Shown in pieces: positions 42,595-52,800 of a stretch of 64,000 bases of DNA. This stretch comes from Kribbella sp. NBC_00382. Lineage in GTDB: Bacteria; Actinomycetota; Actinomycetes; Propionibacteriales; Kribbellaceae. The DNA lies in NCBI RefSeq assembly GCF_036067295.1, contig NZ_CP107954.1:2604001-2668000 (forward strand), read 5' to 3'. Each line of letters opens with the position of its first letter. The first letter of the stretch is position 1. Under the pieces are notes generated by a model that had not been told where the DNA came from, did no database searches, and worked only from the letters and a program-made list of their open reading frames with translations. The position numbers were made by a program, and so were the translations under genes.

Positions 42595-43752
42595 ATGACC
42601 ACCGTGACCGATGCACTGAGCCGTCAGGAGATCGAGCTGCCCTCATGGGCGTTCGGCAACTCGGGGACCAGGTTCAAGGTGTTCAGCCAGCCCGGCGTGC
42701 CGAGGTCGCCGGAGGAGAAGATCGCCGACGCGGCCGTCGTGCACAAGTACACCGGGGTCGCGCCGAGCGTCGCGCTGCACATCCCGTGGGACAAGGTCGA
42801 TGACTACGCCGCGCTCGGGGCGTACGCCAAGGAGCAGGGCGTCCGGCTCGGCGCGATCAACAGCAACGTCTTCCAGGACGACGACTACAAGCTGGGCAGC
42901 GTCACCAACCCGGATCCGCGGATCCGCCGGAAGGCGACCGACCACCTGCTCGAGTGCATCGAGATCATGGACGCCACCGGTTCGCGGGACCTGAAGCTGT
43001 GGTTCTCCGACGGCACGAACTACCCGGGCCAGGACGACCTCTGGGATCGGCAAGACAGGCTTGCCGAGGCGCTCAAGGAGGTCTACGACCGGCTCGGCGA
43101 CGACCAGCGGATGCTCCTTGAGTACAAGCTGTTCGAGCCGGCCTTCTACGCGACCGACGTGCCCGACTGGGGTACTTCGTACGCGCACTGCCTCGAGCTG
43201 GGGCCGAAGGCCGTCGTGTGCATCGATACCGGGCACCACGCGCCGGGGACGAACATCGAGTTCATCGTGGCGTTCCTGTTGCGGGCGAAGAAGCTCGGCG
43301 CGTTCGACTTCAACAGCCGGTTCTACGCCGACGACGACCTGATGGTCGGTGCGGCCGACCCGTTCCAGTTGTTCCGGATCATGAACGAGATCGTCCGTGG
43401 CGACGCCCTCGACCCGGACCGTGGGATCGCCTTCATGCTCGACCAGTGCCACAACATCGAGGCGAAGATCCCGGCCATCATCCGGTCAGTGATGAACGTC
43501 CAGGAGGCGACCGCGAAGGCGCTGCTGGTCGACCGCGACGCGCTCCGCAAGGCCCAGCAGGACGGTGACGTGCTGGCCGCGAACGCCGCGATCATGGACG
43601 CCTTCAACACCGACGTCCGCCCGCTGCTCGCCGACCTGCGGACCGCACAAGGCCTCGATCCCGACCCGGTCGCTGCCTACCACCGCAGCGGCTACTTCGA
43701 ACAGATCACCAAAGACCGAGCCGACGGCCAGCAGGCCGGATGGGGAGCGTAA
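42595..43752 (+). CDS. rhaI: L-rhamnose isomerase (RhaI type)
   Basis: 385 residues of the xylose-isomerase-like TIM barrel: GTRFKVFSQPGVPRSPEEKI, LKLWFSDGTNYPGQDDLWDR, LLEYKLFEPAFYATDVPDWG, CIDTGHHAPGTNIEFIVAFL and DFNSRFYADDDLMVGAADPF carry the metal-binding Glu/Asp/His residues. It converts L-rhamnose to L-rhamnulose and belongs to the rhizobial/actinobacterial RhaI group, not E. coli RhaA. TAATG overlap with the next gene. Confidence 0.94.
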   Translation: MTTVTDALSRQEIELPSWAFGNSGTRFKVFSQPGVPRSPEEKIADAAVVHKYTGVAPSVALHIPWDKVDDYAALGAYAKEQGVRLGAINSNVFQDDDYKLGSVTNPDPRIRRKATDHLLECIEIMDATGSRDLKLWFSDGTNYPGQDDLWDRQDRLAEALKEVYDRLGDDQRMLLEYKLFEPAFYATDVPDWGTSYAHCLELGPKAVVCIDTGHHAPGTNIEFIVAFLLRAKKLGAFDFNSRFYADDDLMVGAADPFQLFRIMNEIVRGDALDPDRGIAFMLDQCHNIEAKIPAIIRSVMNVQEATAKALLVDRDALRKAQQDGDVLAANAAIMDAFNTDVRPLLADLRTAQGLDPDPVAAYHRSGYFEQITKDRADGQQAGWGA

Positions 43753-45785
43753 TGACCGAGCCAGCAGCCGAGCTTGTTGCTAGAAGCAACAGGCTGGGTG
43801 CCGACCCGCGCAACACCAACTACGCGGGCGGCAACACGTCCGCCAAAGGCACTGCCGTTGACCCGGTGACGCAACAACCCGTCGAGCTCGTCTGGGTGAA
43901 GGGTTCCGGCGGGGACCTCGGCACGCTCACCGCCGCGGGTCTGGCGGTACTGCGCCAAGACCGGCTGAACGCGCTTGTCGAGGTCTACCCCGGCGTGGAC
44001 CGCGAGGACGAGATGGTCGCGGCCTTCGACTACTGCCTGCACGGTAAGGGCGGAGCCGCTCCGTCCATCGACACCGCGATGCACGGACTCGTAGACGCTC
44101 CGCACGTCGACCACCTGCATCCCGACTCGGGGATCGCGCTGGCGACGGCCGCCGATGGCGAGAAGCTGACTGCGGAGTGCTTCGGCGATCGAGTTGTCTG
44201 GGTGCCGTGGCGGCGTCCTGGGTTCCAGCTCGGGCTCGACATCGCGCAGGTCAAGAAGGACAACCCGCAGGCGATCGGCGTGATCCTCGGCGGCCATGGC
44301 ATCACGGCTTGGGGCGACACCTCTGCCGAGTGCGAGGCCAACTCGCTCGACATCATCCGGACGGCGGAGCGCTTCCTGGCGGATCGTGGCAAGGCCGAGC
44401 CGTTCGGGGCCGTAGTACCGGGGTATGAGGCACTGCCTGAGAGTGAGCGGCGGCAGCGGGCGGCGGCGTTGGCGCCGGTGATTCGTGGGCTGGCGTCGAC
44501 GGACAACCCGCAGGTCGGGCACTACAACGACTCGGATGGCGTGCTGGAGTTCACCGCTCGGGAGCGGTTGGCCGAGCTGGCTGCGCTGGGTACGTCGTGC
44601 CCGGACCACTTCCTGCGTACGAAGGTCCGGCCGCTCGTTCTCGACCTGCCGCCGACGGCTTCGGTCGAGGAGGCCACGCTGCGGCTCAGGGAACTGCATC
44701 TGGAGTACCGCGAGGACTACGCGGCCTACTACGACCGCCATGCGACGCCTGACAGCCCGCCGATGCGCGGTGCCGACCCGGCGATCGTGCTGGTGCCCGG
44801 CGTTGGGATGTTCAGCTTCGGCAAGGACAAGCAGACCGCTCGGGTGGCCGGCGAGTTCTACCTGAATGCGATCAACGTGATGCGCGGCGCGGAAGCTGTC
44901 TCGACGTACGCGCCGATCGACGAGAGCGAGAAGTTCCGGATCGAGTACTGGGCGCTGGAGGAGGCGAAGCTGCAGCGGATGCCCAAGCCGAAGCCGCTCG
45001 CCACCCGGGTCGCCTTCGTGACCGGCGGCGGTTCCGGCATCGGCAAGGCGATCGCCCAGCGGCTGGCCGCCGAGGGTGCCTGCGTCGTCGTCGCGGATCT
45101 TGACCTCGCTGCAGCCGAGGCCGTCGCAAAGGAGATCGGTACTACGGACCGCGCGGTCGCCGTCGGTGCGGACGTGTCGGATGGCGCGGCCGTCGAGCAG
45201 GCGATGCAAGAGGCCGTGCTGGCCTTCGGCGGCGTCGACCTGGTCGTCAACAACGCCGGACTCTCGATCTCGAAGCCACTACTCGAGACCACCGAGAAGG
45301 ACTGGGATCTGCAGCACGACGTGATGGCGAAGGGGTCGTTCCTGGTCTCGCGCGCTGCCGCGAAGGTGCTGATCGACCAGGGCATCGGCGGTGACATCGT
45401 CTACATCTCCAGCAAGAACGCGGTCTTCGCAGGTCCCAACAACGTCGCTTACGGCGCTGCAAAGGCCGACCAAGCGCATCAGGTCCGCCTGCTCGCGGCT
45501 GAGCTGGGCGAGTTCGGGATCCGGGTCAACGGTGTGAACCCCGATGGTGTCGTCCGGGGCTCTGGGATCTTCGCCAAGGGATGGGGTGCGCAGCGCGCTG
45601 CGGTGTACGGCGTACCGGAGTCTGAGTTGGGGGCGTTCTACGCGCAGCGGACGCTGCTCAAGCGCGAGGTGCTGCCGGAGCATGTGGCCGCAGCAGTCTT
45701 CGCTCTCGCGGCTGGGGATCTGTCCCAGACGACTGGCCTGCACGTACCCGTCGACGCCGGCGTCGCCGCCGCCTTCCTGCGCTGA
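43752..45785 (+). CDS. Bifunctional rhamnulose-1-phosphate aldolase / L-lactaldehyde dehydrogenase
   Basis: 677 residues. The N-terminal class II aldolase domain (about 1-400) has NYAGGNTSAKG, HVDHLHPDSGIALATAA with the zinc histidines, and GGHGITAWGDT. The C-terminal SDR domain (about 425-677) has AFVTGGGSGIGKAIAQRLAA, LVVNNAGLSISKP, YISSKNAVFAGPNNVAYGAA with Ser/Tyr/Lys. This fusion (RhaEW/RhaD-type) splits rhamnulose-1-phosphate to DHAP and lactaldehyde and oxidises the latter to lactate. It starts at TAATG on the isomerase stop. Confidence 0.94.
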   Translation: MTEPAAELVARSNRLGADPRNTNYAGGNTSAKGTAVDPVTQQPVELVWVKGSGGDLGTLTAAGLAVLRQDRLNALVEVYPGVDREDEMVAAFDYCLHGKGGAAPSIDTAMHGLVDAPHVDHLHPDSGIALATAADGEKLTAECFGDRVVWVPWRRPGFQLGLDIAQVKKDNPQAIGVILGGHGITAWGDTSAECEANSLDIIRTAERFLADRGKAEPFGAVVPGYEALPESERRQRAAALAPVIRGLASTDNPQVGHYNDSDGVLEFTARERLAELAALGTSCPDHFLRTKVRPLVLDLPPTASVEEATLRLRELHLEYREDYAAYYDRHATPDSPPMRGADPAIVLVPGVGMFSFGKDKQTARVAGEFYLNAINVMRGAEAVSTYAPIDESEKFRIEYWALEEAKLQRMPKPKPLATRVAFVTGGGSGIGKAIAQRLAAEGACVVVADLDLAAAEAVAKEIGTTDRAVAVGADVSDGAAVEQAMQEAVLAFGGVDLVVNNAGLSISKPLLETTEKDWDLQHDVMAKGSFLVSRAAAKVLIDQGIGGDIVYISSKNAVFAGPNNVAYGAAKADQAHQVRLLAAELGEFGIRVNGVNPDGVVRGSGIFAKGWGAQRAAVYGVPESELGAFYAQRTLLKREVLPEHVAAAVFALAAGDLSQTTGLHVPVDAGVAAAFLR

Positions 45786-45796
45786 GGAGTTTCGCC

Positions 45797-47257
45797 ATGT
45801 GGAGCAGTGATCCGAGCCGCTCGGTGGACGGACACGGCGTGCTGCCGTGGGTCGAACCGCGGAAGACGCGGATCGGTCTGGTCGCGGGTGGGCTCGGCGC
45901 GTACTGGCCGCAGTTCCCCGAATTGCTTCCGCAACTGCAGGCCTCGGCTCGACGCGTGTCGGAACGGTTCTCGGCGCTCGACTGCGAGGTGATCGACGTC
46001 GGCTTCATCTCCGACGCGACCGAGGGAGCGGCGGCGGCCGAGAAGCTGAGGCTCGCGGACTGCGATCTGATCGTCGGCTTCCTCACCACCTACATGACCG
46101 CGTCGATGCTCGTACCGATCGCGCAGCGCAGCGGGGCGCCGGTCCTGCTGCTCAACCTGCAGCCGACCGAGTCGATGGATCACGCGTCCTTCGACACCGG
46201 TGCCTGGCTCGCGTACTGCGGTGCTTGCCCGCTGCCCGAGATGGCGAATGCCTTCGAGCGCTGTGGGATCGACTTCCGTTCGGTCTCGGGGTACGTCGAG
46301 GACGAGCGCGCGTGGGCGCGGATCGAGCGGTGGCTCAAGGCTGCTGGGGTTAGGGCCGCGTTCCGGCATGGGCGCCACGGACTGCTGGGACATCTCTATC
46401 CCGGGATGATGGACGTGATCACCGATCCGACGCTCGTCTCCGCGCAGCTCGGTGGGCATGTCGAGATCCTGGAGATCGACGACCTGCGGGTTCGGGTCGA
46501 GAAGGTGACCGAGGCCGAGACGGCTCTCCGGATGAAGGTCGCCCGGGAGGTCTTCACGCTGGACGATTCGGTGAACGAGGACGACTTCCGCTGGGGTGCG
46601 ACGGTGTCGGTCGCGCTGGACAGGCTGGTCGAGGACTTCCAGCTGGACACGTTGGCCTATTACCACCGAGGGCTCGACGGCGAGACGCACGAACGCGTCG
46701 CCGCCGGGATGATCCTCGGCGCATCGTTGCTCACGGCAAGGGGTGTGCCGGCCGCCGGGGAGTACGAGCTGCGCACGTCGCTGGCGATGCTGGTGATGGA
46801 CAAGCTGGGCGCGGGCGGTTCCTTCACCGAACTGCAGGCGCTGAACTTCCACGACAACGTGGTGGAGATGGGTCACGACGGTCCTGCCCACCTGGCGATC
46901 AGCGCTGCCAAGCCGTTGCTGCGGGGGCTCGGGGTGTACCACGGCAAGCGGGGTTGGGGAGTCTCGGTCGAGTTCGACGTGAAGCACGGCCCGGTCACTG
47001 CTTTGGGCCTGGGCCAGTTGCGCGATGGCTCGTTCCGCCTGATCGCGTCCGAGGGCGAAGTCGTCCCCGGACCCCTCCTCCAGATCGGCAACACCACCTC
47101 CCGCGTCGACTTCGGCTGCGACCCCGGCGAATGGACCGACGCCTGGTCCGCCTCCGGCATCGCCCACCACTGGGCCTTGGGCACCGGCCACCGAGTAGCC
47201 GAACTGAAAGCAGTAGCCGACCTCCTCCACCTAGACCTCCGCGTCGTAAAGGTCTGA
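45797..47257 (+). CDS. L-fucose/L-arabinose isomerase-like protein
   Basis: 486 residues of the FucI/AraA superfamily: RIGLVAGGLGAYWPQFPELL, CDLIVGFLTTYMTASMLVPI, GAPVLLLNLQPTESMDHASF, then a C-terminal domain with GAGGSFTELQALNFHDNVVE, MGHDGPAHLAI and GVSVEFDVKHGPVTALGLGQ. A second isomerase-like enzyme inside a rhamnose operon that already has RhaI is unexpected. It might act on another deoxysugar, such as L-fucose or 6-deoxy-hexose from the same glycans. It lies 11 bases after the aldolase gene and 9 before rhaB. Confidence 0.82.
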   Translation: MWSSDPSRSVDGHGVLPWVEPRKTRIGLVAGGLGAYWPQFPELLPQLQASARRVSERFSALDCEVIDVGFISDATEGAAAAEKLRLADCDLIVGFLTTYMTASMLVPIAQRSGAPVLLLNLQPTESMDHASFDTGAWLAYCGACPLPEMANAFERCGIDFRSVSGYVEDERAWARIERWLKAAGVRAAFRHGRHGLLGHLYPGMMDVITDPTLVSAQLGGHVEILEIDDLRVRVEKVTEAETALRMKVAREVFTLDDSVNEDDFRWGATVSVALDRLVEDFQLDTLAYYHRGLDGETHERVAAGMILGASLLTARGVPAAGEYELRTSLAMLVMDKLGAGGSFTELQALNFHDNVVEMGHDGPAHLAISAAKPLLRGLGVYHGKRGWGVSVEFDVKHGPVTALGLGQLRDGSFRLIASEGEVVPGPLLQIGNTTSRVDFGCDPGEWTDAWSASGIAHHWALGTGHRVAELKAVADLLHLDLRVVKV

Positions 47258-47266
47258 GGCCCACCC

Positions 47267-48790
47267 ATGGCCGTCAACCTCGCAGCAGTAGACCTAGGCG
47301 CCTCCAGCGGCCGAGTCATGCTAGGTCGCGTCGACGCCTCCGTCGGCCAGCTCGACCTGACCGAGGCCCACCGGTTCTGGAACGGCGCAGTGCGGCTCGG
47401 CGACACGTTGCACTGGGACATCCTCGCCCTTTACCGCGAGACGCTGGTCGGCCTCGCCGCCGCCAACACCCTCGCCCAAGCCGCCACCACTCCGCCGACT
47501 CACCCTGCCCCTGCATCCCCGGCCGGCCCGGCCACGGCTCAGCCGGGGCTGGCTGGCGTGGGGATCGACTCCTGGGCGGTGGATTACGGGTTGCTCGACT
47601 CGCGGGGGCGGTTGCTTGGGAATCCTGTGCATTACCGCGACGCTCGCACCGACGGGGTGATGGAGCGGGTGCTTCAACACATTTCCGCGGATGAGTTGTA
47701 TGCGGTGACTGGCTTGCAGCAGTTGCCTTTCAACACGATCTATCAGTTGGCCGCTGAGCGAGGGCTCGAGCAGGCTGCGACGTTGTTGATGATTCCGGAT
47801 CTGCTCGGGTATTGGCTGACCGGCGAGGTCGGGGCTGAGGCGACCAACGCGTCCACCACGCAGTTGTACGACGTACGGGCTCGGGGGTGGAGCGAGGGAC
47901 TGGCGCGGCGGGTCGGAGTACCGGCCGGGTTGTTGCCGGGAATTCGTGAGGCTGGGCAGGTGATTGGACCGCTATTGCCGGCGGTTGCTGAGGAGACCGG
48001 GCTTGATCCGGCAACTCCGGTGATTGCGGTGGGGTCGCATGACACCGCGTCGTCGGTGGTTGCGGTGCCGGCTGCGGAGGGGGAGCGGTTCGCCTACATC
48101 TCGTCGGGGACGTGGTCGCTGGTCGGGCTGGAGCTTGACGAGCCGGTACTGACCGCCGAGGCGCAAGCGGCGAACTTCACGAACGAAGGGGGTGTCGACG
48201 GCCGGATCAGGTTCTTGCGGAACGTGATGGGGCTGTGGATCCTGCAGGAGTGCCTGCGGGTGTGGGGGGATGACGATCTGCCGGGACTGTTGCGCGCGGC
48301 TGCCGAGGCGCCGGCGTTCGCAGTACTGATTGATCCGGACGATCCGAGTTTCCTTGCCCCCGGCAACATGCCGGGGAGGATCGAGGAGTTCTGTGCACGC
48401 TCCGGGCAGGATGCGCCGCGGTCGCGCGCGGCCGTCGCCCGCTGTGTGCTGGAGAGCCTCGCACTGGCGTACCGCCGGACGCTCCGGCTGGCGCAGGAAG
48501 TCGCCGGGCGGGAGATCGATGTCGTCCATGTGATCGGTGGCGGTTCGCAGAACGAGTTGCTGTGCCAGCTGACCGCAGATGCCTGCGGACTGCCCGTCCT
48601 GGCTGGGCCCGTCGAGGCATCCGCCCTAGGCAACGTACTAGTCCAGGCGCGAGCACTAGGAGAACCGCTTCCCGACCTGACCGCGATGCGCGCACTGGTC
48701 CGCGCAACCCACAAGCTGCGGCCCTACCAGCCGCAGGGCAAACCGGCCGACTGGGACGCCGCCGAGTCCCGGGTGTTCGGAACAAGGTGA
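47267..48790 (+). CDS. rhaB: Rhamnulokinase
   Basis: 507 residues of the FGGY family: AVDLGASSGRVMLGRVD (phosphate 1 loop), GIDSWAVDYGLLDSRGRLLG, GSHDTASSVVAVPA, YISSGTWSLVGLELDEPVLT and HVIGGGSQNELLCQLTADAC (adenosine motif). It phosphorylates L-rhamnulose at O1. Residues about 66-98 form a Pro/Ala/Thr-rich insertion (TTPPTHPAPASPAGPA) absent from most homologues, in a surface position before the GIDSWAVDYG strand. The synonymous codon use there drifts to plain CC-rich triplets. Confidence 0.93.
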   Translation: MAVNLAAVDLGASSGRVMLGRVDASVGQLDLTEAHRFWNGAVRLGDTLHWDILALYRETLVGLAAANTLAQAATTPPTHPAPASPAGPATAQPGLAGVGIDSWAVDYGLLDSRGRLLGNPVHYRDARTDGVMERVLQHISADELYAVTGLQQLPFNTIYQLAAERGLEQAATLLMIPDLLGYWLTGEVGAEATNASTTQLYDVRARGWSEGLARRVGVPAGLLPGIREAGQVIGPLLPAVAEETGLDPATPVIAVGSHDTASSVVAVPAAEGERFAYISSGTWSLVGLELDEPVLTAEAQAANFTNEGGVDGRIRFLRNVMGLWILQECLRVWGDDDLPGLLRAAAEAPAFAVLIDPDDPSFLAPGNMPGRIEEFCARSGQDAPRSRAAVARCVLESLALAYRRTLRLAQEVAGREIDVVHVIGGGSQNELLCQLTADACGLPVLAGPVEASALGNVLVQARALGEPLPDLTAMRALVRATHKLRPYQPQGKPADWDAAESRVFGTR

Positions 48791-48796
48791 CCCCCC

Positions 48797-49549
48797 ATGA
48801 CCACCCTCCAGAACGACCCCCTGGCCCCGGAGAACCGCCCTCACCCCAATCCACCCCACCTCCGAGCCATCACCCACAACCCACCCCACCCTCCCCAACC
48901 CACCCCCCACCGCCACGAACCCCCCGACCCTCGCGCCCTGCACCCGAGCGCCTTCCACCGTGGTGATCCAGAGCCCCGCGACCTGTACCCCGACGAGCAA
49001 CAGTCCGGCGCCCTGCGCACCGGTGAGCTGGAGGCCCGCGGTCTCCACGCGGGGGATCCGCCGCCTCGGGATCCGCCGCCTCGGGACACGCTGACGCGGG
49101 AGGCGTTTGCTCGGGAGGCTTATGCGCGTGAGGCGCGCTCACGTGATCCGCTCGCTCGGGACCTGGTGGCCCGGGAGGGGCCGGGGCGTGAGCCGCTCGG
49201 GCGGGACGTGAGCGCCCGGGACGTGGTAGCGCGCGAGCCGCTTGGACCGGACATGGCAGCGCGCGAGCCGCTTGGACCGGACGTGGCGGGGCCTGAGTCG
49301 TTGGGGCGGGATGTGCGAGCTCGGGAAGCGTTGGCTCGGGTTGGGCGGGGGGCGCATCGCGAGATCAGCCACGACGACCTGCAACTCCTGCGACTCCTCG
49401 CGACCGGTCTCCCGATGGACTCCGTTGCCCGTCGTCTCGACCTGTCCGAACGCACCGTACGCCGGCGCACTCGCGCCGCCTGTGACCGTCTCGGCTTCGG
49501 CACCGCCGTAGAAGCCATCGTCTGGGCCGCCCGCCGCGGCCTCCTCTAA
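48797..49549 (+). CDS. LuxR-type HTH protein with decapeptide-repeat N-terminal region
   Basis: 250 residues. The last 62 (ISHDDLQLLRLLATGLPMDS, ARRLDLSERTVRRRTRAACD, AVEAIVWAARRGLL) are a GerE/LuxR DNA-binding domain. The first 70 residues are Pro/His-rich and the middle is a degenerate repeat, clearest as AREPLGPDMA, AREPLGPDVA, GPESLGRDVR with an exact 30-bp DNA period near 49231-49290. There is no receiver or ligand domain. It begins six bases after rhaB, so it is in the rhamnose operon and may regulate it or the rhamnosidase. Highly charged and probably disordered ahead of the HTH. Confidence 0.8.
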   Translation: MTTLQNDPLAPENRPHPNPPHLRAITHNPPHPPQPTPHRHEPPDPRALHPSAFHRGDPEPRDLYPDEQQSGALRTGELEARGLHAGDPPPRDPPPRDTLTREAFAREAYAREARSRDPLARDLVAREGPGREPLGRDVSARDVVAREPLGPDMAAREPLGPDVAGPESLGRDVRAREALARVGRGAHREISHDDLQLLRLLATGLPMDSVARRLDLSERTVRRRTRAACDRLGFGTAVEAIVWAARRGLL

Positions 49550-49583
49550 CCGCCCCCGACCCCAACCGCCCGCGCCGGGCACC

Positions 49584-49660
49584 GACAACCAGCCCGGCCA
49601 CAGCCGCCGGCCCCCCGACAACCAGCCCGGCCACAGCCGCTGGCCCCCGACAACTACCGG
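49584..49660. repeat. Tandem 32-33-bp repeats
   Basis: GACAACCAGCCCGGCCACAG starts at 49584 and again at 49617, followed by CCGCYGGCCCCC. A partial third copy (GACAACTACCGG) starts at 49649. Further down, CCGTCTCCGCCGGT appears twice (about 49669 and 49727). These fill the 326-base spacer between the LuxR-type gene and the rhamnosidase. Confidence 0.7.
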
Positions 49661-49875
49661 AGCCGTCTCCGCCGGTTCCGTCAGCCAAGCGGCAACCCGA
49701 CCGTCCCCGGCAACCCCGACCGTCTCCGCCGGTCGGCACAACTCATCTCAACCAGGTTCACCTGTCGACTCCGTAGCCGACGGGTCTGTTCGCGCTGTCC
49801 AGTTTCGGCCTCGCCTCACCGAGTGCCGTGCTCCGTCTGAAGATCCCGCCCGAATCTCCCGAGGAGTCCGTCCAG

Positions 49876-52800
49876 ATGTCTCTCCGTTTACGCATCGGCA
49901 GCCTGCTGGCAGCCGCCGTCCTGGTGACCCCGCTCCTACCTGCCACAGCCGCCCCACCGCCGGCAGCCGCCCCAACCGCCGCAGCCAACCCAGCCGCCGG
50001 GCCCACCACCGTGACCGGCCTGCGGACCAACAGCCTCACCAATCCGCTCGGTATCGCCCCAGGCGCGCCCCGGCTGAGCTGGCAGCTCGACGGCACCCGC
50101 CGCGGCACCGCCCAGACGAAGTACGAGGTGCACGTTGCCTCCACCGCCGGCAAGACCGCAGACCCCGACATCTGGAACAGCGGCGTCGTCACCTCCGACC
50201 GCTCGGTCGACGTCCCGTACGCCGGCCCAGCCCTGACCCCGTACACCCAGTACTTCTGGCAGGTCCGCGTCTGGGACGACACCGGCACCCCATCCGCCTG
50301 GTCCACGGTCGCTACCTTCGAGACAGCGAACCTGAAGCCCGAGGACTGGCAAGGCGACTGGATCGGCGCCGACAACCAGCCCGGCGCGGAGTGGACCGAC
50401 TACACGATCGACGCCGACGTCACCCTCACCAAGGACGCGCTCGGCTTCTTCTTCCGCGGCCGTGGTGGCAACGGCTACATGTGGCAGCTCAACCAGGAGA
50501 ACGACGCCCGCCCGACCCTCCGCCCCCACCTGAAGCAGTCCACCGGCTACACCCTCCTCGGTGAGATCCCGCTGACCGGCGTCAACCTCAAGCAGCGCAA
50601 CCACCTCAAGATCACCATCGCCGGACACACGATCACCACCTGGATCAACAACACCCAGGTCGACCAACGAGACCGCTCCGACCACGACGCCCCCGGCCTC
50701 GTCGGCTTCCGCACCAACGGCGTCGAGGCAGGCGTCGTCCACACCCTCAAGGTCACCAACGCCGCAGGCAAGACCCTCATCGACACGGCCTTCGCCAAGG
50801 GCGACCAGACCTTCCCCGACGGCACCGTCCTCGCCACCGGCGGCCTTGAGGTCAAAGGCAACACCGACCTCTGGCTCCCCGGCAAGGCTGTCCCCGTCTT
50901 CCGCAAGAGCATCACCTTGCCCAAGAAGGTCGCCAAGGCCCGGATGTACGCCGCCGCGCAGGGCATCTACGAGCTGAGCCTCAACGGCCAGAAGGTCGGC
51001 GACCAGCACCTCGCCCCCGGCTGGACCGACTACGCGCATCGCATCCAGTCCCAGAGCTACGACGTCACCAAGCTCGTCGCCAAGGGCAGCAACACGATCG
51101 GCGCCGAGGTGGCCAACGGCTGGTTCGCCGGCAACGTAGCGATGTTCGGCTCCAACAAGTACGGCAGCCAGACGGCCCTCTCCGCCCAACTCCGCGTCAC
51201 ATACACCGATGGCACGACCGACGTCTTCGCCACCGACCCGACCTGGGAGACGGCGCCAGGCGCAGTACAGGCTGCTGATCTGCTCAACGGCGAGACTTAC
51301 GACGCGCGCAAGACCCCGACCGACTGGACTCCGGTCCAGGTCAGGCCGAGCGCGACGTCGAAACTGGCTCAGCAAACCGACCAGCCCGTCCGGGTCACCG
51401 GAGAGCTCGCAGCCAAGGCGATCGCGTCACCTACGCCCGGCGTCTACCTCTACGACCTCGGCCAGAACATGGTCGGCGTCGGCAAGTTCCAGCTGACCGG
51501 TACCCCCGGACAGACCGTCAAGATCCGGTACGGCGAAGTCCTCAACCCCGACGGCACCCTCTACACCGACAACCTGCGCAGCGCGAAGGCCACCGACCGC
51601 TACACGTTCGCCACCAGCGGCCCGGAGACGTACCAGCCGAGATTCACCTTCCACGGCTTCCGGTACGTCGAACTGAGCGGCCTCCCCACCGCCCCACCGG
51701 CCAGCGCCGTCACCGGCGTCGTGATGGGCACCGATGGAGCCAAGACCAGCAGCTTCATCACCAACTCCGCCCTGGTGAACAAGCTGCACAGCAACATCGT
51801 CTGGGGCCAACGCGGCAACTTCCTCTCGATCCCGACCGACACCCCGGCTCGCGACGAGCGGATGGGCTGGACGGGTGACATCAACGTGTTCGCCCGGACG
51901 GCCGTCTACAACCTGGATTCGCAGGCCTTCCTCACCAAGTGGCTGCAGGACCTCCGCGACAGCCAGGCCGCGAACGGCGCCTACGCAAGCGTTGCACCGA
52001 CCGTGCCCAACTCGTTCGACGGCGGTCTGGGCAACGCAGGCTGGGCCGATGCGGGCGTCAACGTCCCGTGGACGATCTGGCAGGCGTACGGCGACACGTC
52101 CGTCATCAGCCAGCACTACGACTCGATGCGCCGGTATGTCGACTACCTGGTCGCCAGCTCCAATGGCCTCATCCGTGGTGGCGGTGACTATGGCGACTGG
52201 CTGAACCTCGACGACCCGACCCCAGGCGACCTGATCGGTACCTCCTTCATCGCCAAGGGTTCTCGCCAGTTGAGCCAGATGGCGGCCGCGATCGGCAACA
52301 CGGCCGACGCAGCGAAGTACCAGAAGGTCTATGAAGACACCAAAGCCGCCTTCCAGTCGCGGTTCGTCGCGGCCGACGGCACGGTGGGCACGGACAGCCA
52401 GACGGGGTACATCCTCGCCTTCACCAACGACCTGGTCCCGACCGACAAGATCACCGCGGCCGGCGATCACTTCGCCAACACGATCCTCCGGCGCGACACC
52501 CATCTGTCGACCGGCTTCCTCGGTGTCGACGGACTGCTGCCGGTGCTCACCAAGATCGGCCGCTCCGACCTTGCGTACAAGCTGTTGCAGAACACCTCGT
52601 ACCCGTCCTGGGGTTACGAGATCGGCAAGGGCGCCACGACGGTCTGGGAGCGCTGGAACTCGATCAACCCGGACGGCACCTTCAACGACGTCGGGATGAA
52701 CTCCTTCAACCACTACGCGTACGGCGCAGTCGGCGAGTGGATGTACCGCACGCTGGCCGGCGTCTCGGCCGCCGAACCGGGCTATCGCAAGGCGCTGATC

